Positions 1-9,771 of a stretch of 64,000 nucleotides of DNA are shown piece by piece (within the stretch, counting starts at the first letter, position 1; every line of letters starts with the position of its first letter). A program made the translations under genes and the position numbers. This DNA is from Bin80 sp965219915 (GTDB taxonomy: Bacteria; Bacteroidota; Rhodothermia; Rhodothermales; Bin80), in NCBI GenBank assembly GCA_965219915.1, contig OZ244794.1, positions 2,728,001 through 2,792,000 on the forward strand. Reading direction: 5' to 3'. Under the pieces are notes generated by a model. It saw only the letters and a list, made by a program, of their open reading frames with translations. It had not been told where the DNA came from and did not search any database.

Positions 1-119
1 CCGACAAAGCGGCCCGCAAACCTATGTCCAAGGGCGACAGATGCTTGAACCAAGCTGCAACCTGCGCGCGAGGTTATAATTGATAACAAAAATTCTTTCT
101 GCAGATCACATCAGCCGAA

Positions 120-1361
120 ATGATTGGGAGACCTTTTTACACGACACTTTCTTCTCTCACGATTGTGCTGGTTGCCATTCTTCTGCAAGGCTGGTTTAGC
201 GGAGAGTCCGAGCGCGCGGTAATCCTCATCTCAATAGATGGTTTGCACCCAGATTACCTGGACACGCTCTACACACCAAACCTCCTTGAAATTGCCGCCA
301 AAGGAGTACATCCGGCCTATATGGAGCCGGTATTCCCAACTAAGACCTTCCCCAATCACTACAGCCTCATAACGGGCTTATACCCGGCCAACCACGGAAT
401 CGTTAACAATTCTATGTATGATCCTGATCTTGGTCGTTTTTTTCGGCTCAGCGATAGAGAAGCCGTCTCAGACCATAGATGGTGGAAAGGGGAACCGCTT
501 TGGGTTACCGTACAGAAGCATAGCCGTACCAGCGCAACCTATTTTTGGCCTGGTTCTGAGGCACCTATCCAGGGAAAGCGACCAACTTATTGGATGGAGT
601 ACGATGCTTCGTTGCCACATCGGGCACGTATAGACTCGGCTATGGTAGCTATCACCCGATCTCCTCGACCTGCTTTGGTCACAATTTATTTTAGTACAGT
701 TGACTCTCGGGGACACGAGTTCGGACCTGATGCTACCGAAACGCGCGAGGCTTTGCGAGAAATTGATGGACAAATAGGCAATCTGATTGCTCGTCTCCGT
801 GAAGAAGGATTGGAAGACGAAGTTAATATCGTAGTGGTCGGAGATCATGGAATGGCAGCTACATCAAGCGAAGAGGTTGTGCTGGTAGATGACTATATTG
901 ATCTTGAGGAAGTTTACATCACGGACCTTGGACCCATAGGACTTTTCAATGTGAAAGATTCTACACGAGTAGAAAGCTTGCTGGCCGACCTCAATGAGAT
1001 GCCGCATGCGCGCTGGTTCAAGCGGGGTCACCTGCCCGCAGAGTTGCACTATAGTGGTAGCACACGTATTTCGGATCTCGTTGGCATCGCGGACGATGGA
1101 TGGCAAATGGCTACCAGGTCGCGATTTGAAAGTAACCCGGATTTTTACTCGGGCGGAAACCACGGATATGAACCATGGCATCAATCAATGCATACCATCT
1201 TCATAGCACGTGGTCCACAGTTCAAGCAGGGCCTGAAATCAAATGGATTTTCATTAATCCACGTCTATGAACTCCTGTGCGCTGTCCTTGATATTGAACC
1301 TGCAGAAAATGATGGCAACCTTGACGAAGTCGTACACTTTCTACAAACAGAAACACGTTGA
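120..1361 (+). CDS. Secreted type I phosphodiesterase / nucleotide pyrophosphatase (ENPP-like)
   Basis: This 413-residue protein belongs to the alkaline-phosphatase superfamily, ENPP branch, whose members hydrolyse phosphodiester or pyrophosphate bonds of nucleotides or lipids outside the cytoplasm. A hydrophobic segment at about residues 10-26 should act as a signal peptide or anchor. Metal-ligand and nucleophile motifs are visible in order: ISIDG (Asp40), KTFPNH with the likely nucleophile Thr76, DSRGHEFGP, GDHGM and NHGYEP. The length matches bacterial members. Its stop lies 3 nt before the next gene, so the two are probably cotranscribed. The substrate cannot be deduced. Confidence 0.88.
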   Translation: MIGRPFYTTLSSLTIVLVAILLQGWFSGESERAVILISIDGLHPDYLDTLYTPNLLEIAAKGVHPAYMEPVFPTKTFPNHYSLITGLYPANHGIVNNSMYDPDLGRFFRLSDREAVSDHRWWKGEPLWVTVQKHSRTSATYFWPGSEAPIQGKRPTYWMEYDASLPHRARIDSAMVAITRSPRPALVTIYFSTVDSRGHEFGPDATETREALREIDGQIGNLIARLREEGLEDEVNIVVVGDHGMAATSSEEVVLVDDYIDLEEVYITDLGPIGLFNVKDSTRVESLLADLNEMPHARWFKRGHLPAELHYSGSTRISDLVGIADDGWQMATRSRFESNPDFYSGGNHGYEPWHQSMHTIFIARGPQFKQGLKSNGFSLIHVYELLCAVLDIEPAENDGNLDEVVHFLQTETR

Positions 1362-1364
1362 CCC

Positions 1365-1880
1365 ATGCACCGTACCCTCACCTTCCTACTGATCCTGCTA
1401 TATGCACCTGTTACCTTTGCGCAAGAAGCAGACCCCGAGGATGTAAGCAGCCCAGATGTCATCGTGCAAACCCTGTACGATATCATCTCTACTCCCGCGG
1501 GGGAAGCCCCTGATTGGGATCGATGGCGCACCCTGTTCATTCCCGAAGCCCGACTCATTGCTATAAGCTCCAATGAATCGGGAAGAAACAGCTACTTCAC
1601 CTGGACCTACGAAGAATACGTAAGTCAGGTAGGACCTTACTTTCTGGAAAACCCATTCTACGAGGTAGAAGTCAGTCACACCTCGGAACGGTTTGGCAAC
1701 TTGGTACACCGATTCAGCACCTATGAATCCTATCGGGCTTTGGGACTCGAGCCCTTCTCCCGGGGAATAAACAGTATCCAGCTTTTGCACATGGACAATC
1801 GCTGGTGGATAGTGACGATTTTCTGGCAGTCAGAGTCAGAAAGCTTACCCTTGCCCAAAAAGTATCTGCCCGGAGAGTAG
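1365..1880 (+). CDS. Secreted NTF2-like (SnoaL-type) hypothetical protein
   Basis: The 171-residue product starts with a clear signal peptide (hydrophobic residues 5-18, likely cleavage after TFA-Q). The rest resembles small alpha+beta NTF2-like proteins: an N-terminal helix beginning VIVQTLYDII and strands ending in a FSRGINSIQLL...WWIVTIFW pattern. Similar secreted NTF2-fold proteins of unknown function occur in Bacteroidota; this is a pattern-level recognition. The start lies 3 nt after the stop of the phosphodiesterase gene, indicating one transcript. No catalytic role can be assigned. Confidence 0.7.
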   Translation: MHRTLTFLLILLYAPVTFAQEADPEDVSSPDVIVQTLYDIISTPAGEAPDWDRWRTLFIPEARLIAISSNESGRNSYFTWTYEEYVSQVGPYFLENPFYEVEVSHTSERFGNLVHRFSTYESYRALGLEPFSRGINSIQLLHMDNRWWIVTIFWQSESESLPLPKKYLPGE

Positions 1881-2208
1881 CTGTATTTTGCGCGGGGCGC
1901 TCATTTTTGCGTGTTTTTGGCGGCTACGCTGACGGTTTGAGAATTCTTGCTAATCTGGCCACTCGTTATTAGTTTACCTGTAACCGGGTGATGAATTGGG
2001 AGATTTTTCCAGGTTCCTGTTTAGCCGCACGTTGGTTTTAGCTGTCTCTGGCATCCAGAGGGCTCGCGACATAAGGAACCAGGAGACCACTGGATGGTAT
2101 TCACATTTGCATCGCTCAGTGCTCGATCCTGTTAGCACAAATTTGCGTGCTGCGAGCACAATTATGATTATCACGTGAGCGTGCGTTGAGATAATTTATA
2201 TCCAAATA
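1881..2208. other. Intergenic region, no gene recognised
   Basis: Only short open frames without recognisable family patterns are present. A weak GCGC-GGG-GCGC hairpin followed by TCATTTTT at about 1890-1907 could end the upstream transcript, but the stem is only 4 bp. The stretch before 2209 is A+T-rich and probably carries the promoter of the E1 gene. Confidence 0.4.
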
Positions 2209-4374
2209 ATGGCTGACCTACCGCTTGATCTTACTATACAACCTACCGGCTTAGTCAAACCGGTGGCACAGACAAGTACAAACGGTCAAAGCCCCTCGAC
2301 AAATTCGGAATCCACCACGCTTATAGCCAAAACCGGTTACGGAGAGGGACTTGAGGTTGAACCCATCAGTCCTGAGGACTTCGACGCGGATCTCCTGCTG
2401 CGCGCTTTTCGCATTATGCTCACGGCGCGCAGACTGGATGTAAAGATGCTCTCGCTCCTCAAGCAAGGGAAGGGGTTTTTTCATATTGGATGCAGTGGAC
2501 ATGAAGCCACTCAAACGGCTATTGGCTTGTTGAGTAAGCCTGGACATGACTGGTTCTGCCCATACTATCGTGACCTTGCACTTGCACTTACCCTGGGGCA
2601 AACGGTTGAGGAAACCCTCCTGGACCACTTGGCAAAAGCAGACAGCGTTAATTCCGGCGGGCGCCAAATGCCCGCACATTATGGTGCGAGGGACAAGAAT
2701 ATCTTCACTGTCTGTTCCTCGGTCGCATCCCAGTACCTGCCGGCATTAGGACTTGCTATGGCCTCTGTGAAACAAGGGACAGACGCGTTCGCGCTCTGCT
2801 CCGGTGGAGATGGCGCTACATCCCAAGGGGATTTTCACGAGGCCCTAAACTGGGCAGCCCGAAGTAAAGCTCCACTCCTTTTCCTTGTGCAGGATAATAA
2901 GTATGCGATTAGCGTACCGATATCCGAACAGACTGCAGGAGGTACCCCTTACAAACTGGCCGCAGGCTACGAAGGCTTAGCCCGGTACAGAGTAGATGGT
3001 ACAGATTTCTTTGAAGTCTACGCTGCCGCCAAGGCAGCAATTGCCCATTTGCGTGCAGGAAGAGGACCTGTCTGCCTGGTAACCGATGTTGTTCGCCTAC
3101 TTCCACATTCCTCCTCGGATAACCACCTCAAGTACCGCACAGAAGAAGAACTCCTCGAGGATCGTCTGATTGATCCCGTTTCCAGACTTGAGCACTTTTT
3201 GATGGAACGGGAGATATTAACGGCTTCGCAGGCAGAGACCATGCGCGCGGAGATCAAAAAGGAGGTTGATGAAACAGCCCAGGCTGTCGAACAGAAAAAT
3301 GATCCTGAACCGGCAAGCGCAACAAAGTACGTCCTGTTCGAGGGAAAACTGGATCTTGACTACTACGCCAGCGAACCGTCAGGTCCCCCCGTTGTCATGG
3401 TAGATGCTATCAACCATGCACTCCATGAGGAAATGGCCCGGGATGAGACTATCCTTGTGTATGGAGAAGATGTGGCAGGTGGCAAGGGCGGAGTCTTCAC
3501 TGCTACGCGTGGACTAACCGAACAATTTGGAGAAGAACGGTGCTTTAACTCCCCACTTGCTGAGGCCTCTATCATCGGAACCGCGGTGGGTCTCAGTGCC
3601 GCTGGATTCAAACCCGTAGTGGAAATCCAGTTCGCCGATTATGTATGGCCGGCAATGCAACACCTGCGCAATCAGGTGCCCACACTGCGTCACCGCTCCA
3701 ATAATGCATGGTCCTGTCCAATGGTTATCCGTGTACCGTGTGGGGGTTATATCCACGGCGGACCGTGTCATTCGCAGAATATCGAGAGTATCTTCGGTCA
3801 TATGCCGGGATATTGCATTGTAATGCCTTCCTCGGCCACAGATGCCAAAGGACTGCTCAAGACTGCCATCCGAAGTGAGGACCCAGTCATATTCCTCGAG
3901 CATAAAGCTTTGTATCGGGCGGCCAGCGCCAGAAGCCCCGAGCCAGACAAAGACTACCTGATCCCGCTGGGCAAGGCACGTTCAGTTCGCGAAGGAACAG
4001 ACTTGACAATCGTTACCTACGGTCTTATGGTGTACAAGTCTCTGATGGTTGCGAGACAGCTCTCACGAGAAAACCAATTGTCTGTCGAGATCATTGATCT
4101 TCGCACATTGGTGCCCCTGGACATTGAAACCGTCCTAGCCTCCGTCCGCAAGACGCACCGCTTGTTGGTTGTGCACGAGGACCATGAATTCCTTGGTTAC
4201 GGCGCAGAGATCTGCGCCCAGATAGGTGATATGGCGTTCGATTGCTTGGACGCGCCAATCCGGCGAATTGCTGGAAAGTTTTCCTTTGTGCCCTTCGCAA
4301 GCCCGCTGGAGCAGGAAGTCCTCCCGCAAGATGAGGATATCCTGACGGCCGCCCGCTCACTCGCGATTTGGTAG
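2209..4374 (+). CDS. Branched-chain 2-oxoacid dehydrogenase E1, fused alpha and beta subunits
   Basis: This 721-residue thiamine-diphosphate enzyme is the decarboxylating E1 component of a 2-oxoacid dehydrogenase complex, most likely 2-oxoisovalerate dehydrogenase (Val/Leu/Ile breakdown and branched-chain acyl-CoA supply). The alpha half (about residues 55-350) has the ThDP motif GGDGATSQGDFHEA and the downstream DNKYAIS. The beta half (about 385-721) begins with a VMVDAINHAL-type helix, continues with GEDVAGGKGGVF, and ends with a transketolase C-terminal domain (VVHEDHEFLGYGAEI). Many bacteria encode the halves separately; a fused form is common in Bacteroidota. No E2 or E3 gene is in the window. 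Acetoin- or pyruvate-type specificity cannot be excluded. Confidence 0.9.
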   Translation: MADLPLDLTIQPTGLVKPVAQTSTNGQSPSTNSESTTLIAKTGYGEGLEVEPISPEDFDADLLLRAFRIMLTARRLDVKMLSLLKQGKGFFHIGCSGHEATQTAIGLLSKPGHDWFCPYYRDLALALTLGQTVEETLLDHLAKADSVNSGGRQMPAHYGARDKNIFTVCSSVASQYLPALGLAMASVKQGTDAFALCSGGDGATSQGDFHEALNWAARSKAPLLFLVQDNKYAISVPISEQTAGGTPYKLAAGYEGLARYRVDGTDFFEVYAAAKAAIAHLRAGRGPVCLVTDVVRLLPHSSSDNHLKYRTEEELLEDRLIDPVSRLEHFLMEREILTASQAETMRAEIKKEVDETAQAVEQKNDPEPASATKYVLFEGKLDLDYYASEPSGPPVVMVDAINHALHEEMARDETILVYGEDVAGGKGGVFTATRGLTEQFGEERCFNSPLAEASIIGTAVGLSAAGFKPVVEIQFADYVWPAMQHLRNQVPTLRHRSNNAWSCPMVIRVPCGGYIHGGPCHSQNIESIFGHMPGYCIVMPSSATDAKGLLKTAIRSEDPVIFLEHKALYRAASARSPEPDKDYLIPLGKARSVREGTDLTIVTYGLMVYKSLMVARQLSRENQLSVEIIDLRTLVPLDIETVLASVRKTHRLLVVHEDHEFLGYGAEICAQIGDMAFDCLDAPIRRIAGKFSFVPFASPLEQEVLPQDEDILTAARSLAIW

Positions 4375-4380
4375 CCCCTA

Positions 4381-6828
4381 TTACTCCAGAAACAGGTCCT
4401 GTGTCCGTTCGGACTTTTTACCTGTAGCGTTATCTCGAACGACCAAGGTTAGCGTGTATAGTCCTGTTTCCTGATCACTGGCGTCCAGTATTTGGTACAG
4501 GTATTCTTCCGTTTGTGAACCACTCCCCTTGTAGCTTACAGATACCCCCTCTCTGTCCCGCCCGAAGATGCCCCGCACCACACGCCGAACCCCACGGTCA
4601 GTGTTCTTGGGTTCCAGCGTGATTTCTACATCATAGTCTGTGCTACCCTGAGCGTTTAGGTCTAGTCCGTAGATCTCGAAGTACAGATAAATGGGCCATT
4701 CAGTCGAGTACACACTCCACGGTGCAGGTAGGATTGACAGATCTTTGCGGACGACCTCGGCGGCACCCCCAGGAGCACCGTTTTCTGCCTGTTCGACCGA
4801 ATAGGCAAGCATGATGTCACTCAGAATGACGCCAGGCTGATTGTAGTCTGGTACCGTAATCTCCCGACGCTGCACAGCGACCGTCTGTCCGCTGGCAGTC
4901 TCAAATTCGACGGATAGCTCATGTGTGCCTGACGGAACCTGCATCTCCTGCGTATCAACCCATAGATGCTGCTCCGCAAACGACATCACCTGATTGGTGG
5001 GCAAACCATAAATATTTCGCGTGCGCTCTACCAGAACCTCCCTTTGATCATTTATGAGAAATGTCCCCGCACTCGCATTTACCTCTATCATTTCGGCCGA
5101 CGGATCATAGGTGGATTCCAGCGGAATACCATAGTTCACAAACAGCTCTGATTGCTGTCCGTCTCCCTTGAATGAGCTAATCAAGAATGGCAGCTCAATC
5201 TGGCGGCCTGGTGCTTCATACTCATACCTCTGAGGAGTTTCGCGAATGATTTCTTTCGTGATACGAATGTAGTCGTTCTCAAAACTGTTTACACGCGTCG
5301 CCATATCCTCAGCCGAAGGTGAGTACATGCGATATTCACCGTTCCGAAACGGATCTTCAAACACGAAACGGAAATCCCCATATTCCCAAATGTTATAGGA
5401 ATTCATTTCTTCAAATGCCTGGCGGGCAGTTGAATAAACATTGCCGAATGACTGGCTGCCGTCTATTGTGACCGGCATTGTACCAGCTGAATCATCGGCA
5501 GCAGAAGTCACCGAGTTGACCATGGCCCCCACGACCGCCTGACGGGCCGAAAAGACGCCGTCTTCCTGAGGATGCAGAACAATATCCGAATTTGGCCGCC
5601 CGTACCGGATCAGGATCTGACCACGCTCCGTTTCCCAGCCACGCAAATCAAGTCCCTTGGAGCTGTAAAGCAAATCTGCATACGTCAACCGGAAATAATG
5701 CTCCAGTTTACGTTCATTGTAGGAGGTCAGAAATCTTGGATCCTGACTGGCCCAATATCGAGTTCGGTAGGCCACCGAATCAGCTGCTTCCTGCCTTTTC
5801 TCATCCCGCGTCAGGAATAGTCCCAAATCCTCGTATGCGCGCCTTTCATCTCTATCCATGAACTCAAACGCCGTCTCAAACGAGCGGTTGGCTGCGTCCA
5901 TATTGCCCAAATTATAATTCGCCACTCCCAGATAACGCCAAAGATCAGAATCTTCCGGATAAAACCTGTACATCAGGTCCAGCATGTTCATGGCATCCTC
6001 ATACTCTCCCTTGAGTACATATATCTGCATCATTTCGTCGTACACGCTGCGCCTCCGGGGATCGACTTCAAGGGCCTTTTCCAGGTGTGCAACTGCACGC
6101 AGATATGCCCTCTCGGCCCGCCTGCTTAGATCTAATACATCTACTCCTTGGGCTCTAAGGGTCCCTATATCAAACTGGTCACCCAGAAATACTTCATTTG
6201 GATCGATGACCGCGAAATTGTTCGGATTGCTGGCTGCCGTGCCGTCAAGGTAATCATCAAAGGTCTCCTGCCCTAGATCGTCATAATTTGGGTCATCTGA
6301 CTCCCGTCCACTTCCTGCATAACCGTAACTCAGAGAGGGCATCATGATCGCATTGCGGTATTTCCAAAAACTCCGGATATACACTCTCCCCAATTCCTCG
6401 TGTGCGTGCGCATTGTCCGGATCTATCTCGAGTATCTTGCGCGCCGTATCTAACCGACGCGCCTCCCGCATACGGTCTCCAAGAAGCCCCCAGGACGGTA
6501 CTCTATACTGTTCCAAACGAGCGACTAGATACTCTAAATTCTCCGGTTCATTCTCAAGTGCCCTCTCCAGCGTACGTCTTGCACGACCTTCGTCGTAAAG
6601 GGGAGTTTCAAAATAAATGCGGGAGAGCAGGAAATGCGCTTCAGCCAACTGCGGATGATCCCGAGCTACCTGCTCAAAGATCTCCGCGGCATCCTCATAT
6701 CGGCCCTCCCTAAACGCCTGTCGGCCAGGCTCGAGCGGATCAGATTGTGCAAGTACCTGCTGCGCTTCCAAACCCAACAGGCAAATTGCAAGAAGCATCA
6801 TCAACTGTTTCATGGTCATGGAAAACAA
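4381..6828 (-). CDS. GWxTD domain-containing TPR protein, secreted
   Basis: The 815-residue protein has a signal peptide (residues 1-27, ending VLAQ), then tetratricopeptide-like helices to about residue 330 (repeats such as GRYEDAAEIFEQVARDHP). A GWxTD domain follows; its signature appears near residue 396 as GWETE followed by RGQILIRYGRP, with Glu in place of the usual final Asp. The C-terminal 250 residues look beta-rich. GWxTD proteins occur in Bacteroidota and relatives; their function is poorly known and usually described as envelope-associated. It converges on the E1 gene with 6 nt between the stops and lies 79 nt downstream of tyrS. Confidence 0.85.
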   Translation of the reverse strand: MFSMTMKQLMMLLAICLLGLEAQQVLAQSDPLEPGRQAFREGRYEDAAEIFEQVARDHPQLAEAHFLLSRIYFETPLYDEGRARRTLERALENEPENLEYLVARLEQYRVPSWGLLGDRMREARRLDTARKILEIDPDNAHAHEELGRVYIRSFWKYRNAIMMPSLSYGYAGSGRESDDPNYDDLGQETFDDYLDGTAASNPNNFAVIDPNEVFLGDQFDIGTLRAQGVDVLDLSRRAERAYLRAVAHLEKALEVDPRRRSVYDEMMQIYVLKGEYEDAMNMLDLMYRFYPEDSDLWRYLGVANYNLGNMDAANRSFETAFEFMDRDERRAYEDLGLFLTRDEKRQEAADSVAYRTRYWASQDPRFLTSYNERKLEHYFRLTYADLLYSSKGLDLRGWETERGQILIRYGRPNSDIVLHPQEDGVFSARQAVVGAMVNSVTSAADDSAGTMPVTIDGSQSFGNVYSTARQAFEEMNSYNIWEYGDFRFVFEDPFRNGEYRMYSPSAEDMATRVNSFENDYIRITKEIIRETPQRYEYEAPGRQIELPFLISSFKGDGQQSELFVNYGIPLESTYDPSAEMIEVNASAGTFLINDQREVLVERTRNIYGLPTNQVMSFAEQHLWVDTQEMQVPSGTHELSVEFETASGQTVAVQRREITVPDYNQPGVILSDIMLAYSVEQAENGAPGGAAEVVRKDLSILPAPWSVYSTEWPIYLYFEIYGLDLNAQGSTDYDVEITLEPKNTDRGVRRVVRGIFGRDREGVSVSYKGSGSQTEEYLYQILDASDQETGLYTLTLVVRDNATGKKSERTQDLFLE

Positions 6829-6907
6829 TTTTAGACGATAATGTTGAGTACGAATAGATAATCCTCAGGATCCATAAAACATTCTCCGCAAGGATTATGC
6901 CGAATAA

Positions 6908-8119
6908 TTACCAGACAATTCTGACAAACCTGCGCTTGCCAACCTTGACCAAAAATGGCGCACGTTTGGTTACATCCAGTTCGAGTCGACTGTCCGTAAC
7001 TCGCTTCCCGTCTATACTCACAGCTCCCTGCTGAACGAGTCGGCGAGCTGCACCATTGGATGGGGTCAAGCCGGATGAGGTTAATAGGTTTAGAAGCCCA
7101 ATCTGGCCATCCCCCTCTGGCTTGAATGAAGCCACCTCTTTTGGTACTTCCTTGCGGATAACCGTGCGCTCAAAGTGCTCACGAGCCATTTCTGCAGCCT
7201 CAATCCCGTGATAAAAGCGAGTGATCGACAATGCTAGCCTATGCTTTGCATCCCTGGGATTCTCTGCACACAGTTTGTGCAACTCCGGCAGGGCATCTGT
7301 TTCTTCGTCACTCGCGAGTTCAAAGTAGCGATAGATCAACGTATCGGGGATTGAGAGAATTTTACCGTACATGGTATCTGCCGGCTCTGCGAGTCCCACA
7401 TAATTGTCCAGTGACTTGGACATTTTTTCAGCACCGTCCAATCCCTCCAGGATCGGAAGCGTGATGCAAACCTGGGGCTCCTGGCCGACGCTTTTTTGCA
7501 CGGTACGCCCCATCAGTAAATTGAATTTCTGATCTGTGCCTCCCAATTCTACATCTGCTTTTATTTCGACAGAATCCTGGGCCTGGGCCAATGGATATAA
7601 AAATTCATGTATCCCAATAGGATCCCCCTTAGTATAGCGTCCGGAAAAATCATCCCGCTCCAGCATCCGGGCTACGGTCGATTTACCCGCCAGACGAACA
7701 ACATCCCCAAAAGAAAGCTGACCCAGCCATTCAGAGTTGTATACTATGCGAATGCGCTCGGAGTCCAGTATTCGAGAAGCCTGCTCAAAGTAAGTTTGGC
7801 CATTTCGACGCGTCTCTTCCAAAGAGAGTGCCGGGCGCATTTTCGAGCGACCACTTGCATCCCCGATCATCCCGGTAAAATCACCAACGATAAGAACCAC
7901 CTCGTGCCCCAAGTCCTGGAATTGCCGCAGCTTGCGTAGTACTACTGAATGTCCTAGATGCAGGTCCGGTCGGCTGGGGTCACAGCCAAGTTTAACAATC
8001 AGTGGTTTACCTGTGCGTGCTGCACGCAGCAGTTTTGTGCGCAGTTCTTCTTCTGGAATGATCTCCTCTACACCACGCTTCAGGCCCAAAAGTTGGTCCT
8101 CTACCGGCAAAAAGTCCAT
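6908..8119 (-). CDS. tyrS: Tyrosyl-tRNA synthetase
   Basis: The 403-residue class I aminoacyl-tRNA synthetase charges tRNA-Tyr. The HIGH-type motif is HLGH in the PDLHLGHSVVL context near residue 55, and KMSKS is intact near residue 231. A GGTDQKFNLL segment contacts the substrate region. The C-terminal 65 residues form an S4-type RNA-binding domain (RRLVQQGAVSIDGKRV). The length fits the S4-containing bacterial TyrRS family. It is the last of a run of translation genes on this strand, starting 8 nt after the smpB stop. Confidence 0.96.
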   Translation of the reverse strand: MDFLPVEDQLLGLKRGVEEIIPEEELRTKLLRAARTGKPLIVKLGCDPSRPDLHLGHSVVLRKLRQFQDLGHEVVLIVGDFTGMIGDASGRSKMRPALSLEETRRNGQTYFEQASRILDSERIRIVYNSEWLGQLSFGDVVRLAGKSTVARMLERDDFSGRYTKGDPIGIHEFLYPLAQAQDSVEIKADVELGGTDQKFNLLMGRTVQKSVGQEPQVCITLPILEGLDGAEKMSKSLDNYVGLAEPADTMYGKILSIPDTLIYRYFELASDEETDALPELHKLCAENPRDAKHRLALSITRFYHGIEAAEMAREHFERTVIRKEVPKEVASFKPEGDGQIGLLNLLTSSGLTPSNGAARRLVQQGAVSIDGKRVTDSRLELDVTKRAPFLVKVGKRRFVRIVW

Positions 8120-8127
8120 ACTAGTAT

Positions 8128-8583
8128 TTAATATTGCTTTAACCTGCGCTCCAATTGACGTTTTGTGGCTCGTTCAGCCATATCAGCCCGCTTATCAAAG
8201 AGCTGCTTGCCTCGTGCTATACCAATCTCAGCTTTTATCTTGCCGTTTTTCAGGTAGAGTCTGAGTGGAATAAGTGTATGTCCTTTTTGCTCAACTGCCT
8301 TTTGCAATCGGGCAATTTCTCTACGGTGCAGAAGTAGTTTGCGAGGGCGAACCGGGTCGTGATTGTTCAGGTTTCCGTGGCTGTAATGAGAAATATGGGC
8401 ATCAACTAGGTACGCCTCCCCATTATCAATCCTGCACCATGCCTCCGCTAAACTAACACGACCTGCCCGAATAGATTTTACTTCAGTACCGACAAGCACC
8501 AGGCCAGCTTCAAGGGTGTCCAGAATATGGTACGATCGCTGGGCCCGACGATTGCTTGCCAGCGTCGAGGTCACTTTTCCCAT
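8128..8583 (-). CDS. smpB: SsrA-binding protein SmpB
   Basis: SmpB binds tmRNA and is essential for trans-translation, which rescues stalled ribosomes. The protein contains the family core (TLASNRRAQRSYHILDTLEA, GTEVKSIR, YLVDAHISHYSHGN, HDPVRPRKLLLH) and a basic C-terminal tail. I start it at ATG 8583 (MGKVTSTLA). An upstream in-frame ATG at 8628 would overlap the end of mqnA and add 15 residues not typical of SmpB. From 8583 it lies 11 nt behind mqnA. No tmRNA gene was recognised in the window. Confidence 0.95.
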   Translation of the reverse strand: MGKVTSTLASNRRAQRSYHILDTLEAGLVLVGTEVKSIRAGRVSLAEAWCRIDNGEAYLVDAHISHYSHGNLNNHDPVRPRKLLLHRREIARLQKAVEQKGHTLIPLRLYLKNGKIKAEIGIARGKQLFDKRADMAERATKRQLERRLKQY

Positions 8584-8594
8584 CGCACATCCCC

Positions 8595-9383
8595 TTATAG
8601 GTCGAGCTGTCTTGTATCCTGTCCCCACAATGGAATATCCTGATATCCTGCAGCATCACTCGGCTCAAACATTGTCAGTGGTACGAGATCCTCAGTAATA
8701 CCGTAATAATACATGTACTCCCGGATTGCAGTTAGCCCGGCTATGGTAACATCATCCAACCGTAACCGCAGGCTTCCGCCAAAGAATTGATCTGTATGCG
8801 AAGATGAACGAGCGCCCCATTCCTGCGCAATAATTTCTGCCTCTTTGGTAAGTGTGGTCAACATCTCAACCATGGCGTCAGTTGCAGTTTCTTTCAGGCA
8901 GACGTACAATCCCCAAATCATCGGGTACTGCGAAAGTTCGTACCACTCCTGCCCCAGATCCAGCGTAGTTGGATCATCTGCCTGATCCAGTGAAGCCGCT
9001 CCGGTTAACAGCTTGATGTCTGCTGCGCCGTTTGATGTCAGCGTAACTTCTCGCCCGTAGTGCTCTTTCAGGATCACCCTTGACATGAAAGCCTCCAGGC
9101 CCTGTTCAGAAGTACATTCGAGTGTTCCCGCCTGCTGTAAATCCCGACGTACCCGCATCCGCGCAAATGGATACCCCCAGGAGGATACGGCCCCGCCAGG
9201 TACGATGTCCAGTCCATCGGCAGCCAGTGCTACCGTCACAGGCAGTAGTGCAACATCAACCTGCTGCTGATGCAACAACTCCACACAACCCGATACGGTC
9301 TGTCGTTCGGCCTCAATGGAGAGTGTCCTGGCCGCAAGCTCAAGACACTCAGTCGGTGGAAAATCCCAGAACGCTAACTGCAT
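8595..9383 (-). CDS. mqnA: Chorismate dehydratase MqnA (futalosine menaquinone pathway)
   Basis: The 262-residue protein has the periplasmic-binding-protein-like fold pattern of MqnA/MqnD proteins, with a VDVALLPVTVAL strand-loop and DLGQEWYELSQYPMIWGLYV corresponding to the conserved LGxEWxxLTxxP region. MqnA dehydrates chorismate to 3-enolpyruvyl-benzoate, the first step of futalosine-dependent menaquinone synthesis. It is a cytoplasmic enzyme despite the fold. The gene lies between rplS (9 nt upstream) and smpB (11 nt downstream), so it appears to be part of the ribosomal operon. A MqnD assignment is less likely but not excluded; no other mqn gene is nearby. Confidence 0.75.
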   Translation of the reverse strand: MQLAFWDFPPTECLELAARTLSIEAERQTVSGCVELLHQQQVDVALLPVTVALAADGLDIVPGGAVSSWGYPFARMRVRRDLQQAGTLECTSEQGLEAFMSRVILKEHYGREVTLTSNGAADIKLLTGAASLDQADDPTTLDLGQEWYELSQYPMIWGLYVCLKETATDAMVEMLTTLTKEAEIIAQEWGARSSSHTDQFFGGSLRLRLDDVTIAGLTAIREYMYYYGITEDLVPLTMFEPSDAAGYQDIPLWGQDTRQLDL

Positions 9384-9392
9384 CAGCTGAAC

Positions 9393-9752
9393 TCAAGAGT
9401 CGCGCATGCGCTCCTTAATACGAGCAGCCTTGCCACGCAATGTGCGCAGATAGTACAGTTTCGCACGACGCACTTTTCCACGGCGCTTGACTTCTACGCG
9501 TGCAATGCGCGGAGAATGGAACGGGAATATGCGCTCAACCCCTATACCACCGGAAATTTTCCTGACGGTAAACGTCCTGTTGGCACCTCCCCCTCGAATG
9601 GAAATTACCGTACCCTGAAAAATCTGTATGCGCTCCTTTTCACCTTCAATCACACGCAAGTGTACAGCAATTGTATCCCCAGGCTCAAAGTCCGGTAGCG
9701 GAGTTTCGCGTAACTGGGTGGCTTCCACAATTTTCAATAAATTCTTAGCCAT
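9393..9752 (-). CDS. rplS: 50S ribosomal protein L19
   Basis: The 119-residue protein matches L19, which sits at the 30S-50S interface. Diagnostic segments are FEPGDTIAVHLRVIEG, RIQIFQGTVISIRGGG, RTFTVRKISGGIGVERIFP, HSPRIARVEVKRRGKVRRAK and YYLRTLRGKAARIKE. The start is ATG 9752 (MAKNLLKIVE). The open frame runs further upstream into trmD, but that extension has no L19 character. It follows trmD by 19 nt, in the usual rpsP-rimM-trmD-rplS order. Confidence 0.97.
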   Translation of the reverse strand: MAKNLLKIVEATQLRETPLPDFEPGDTIAVHLRVIEGEKERIQIFQGTVISIRGGGANRTFTVRKISGGIGVERIFPFHSPRIARVEVKRRGKVRRAKLYYLRTLRGKAARIKERMRDS

Positions 9753-9771
9753 TGTTCTAAGGGTGTAATCT

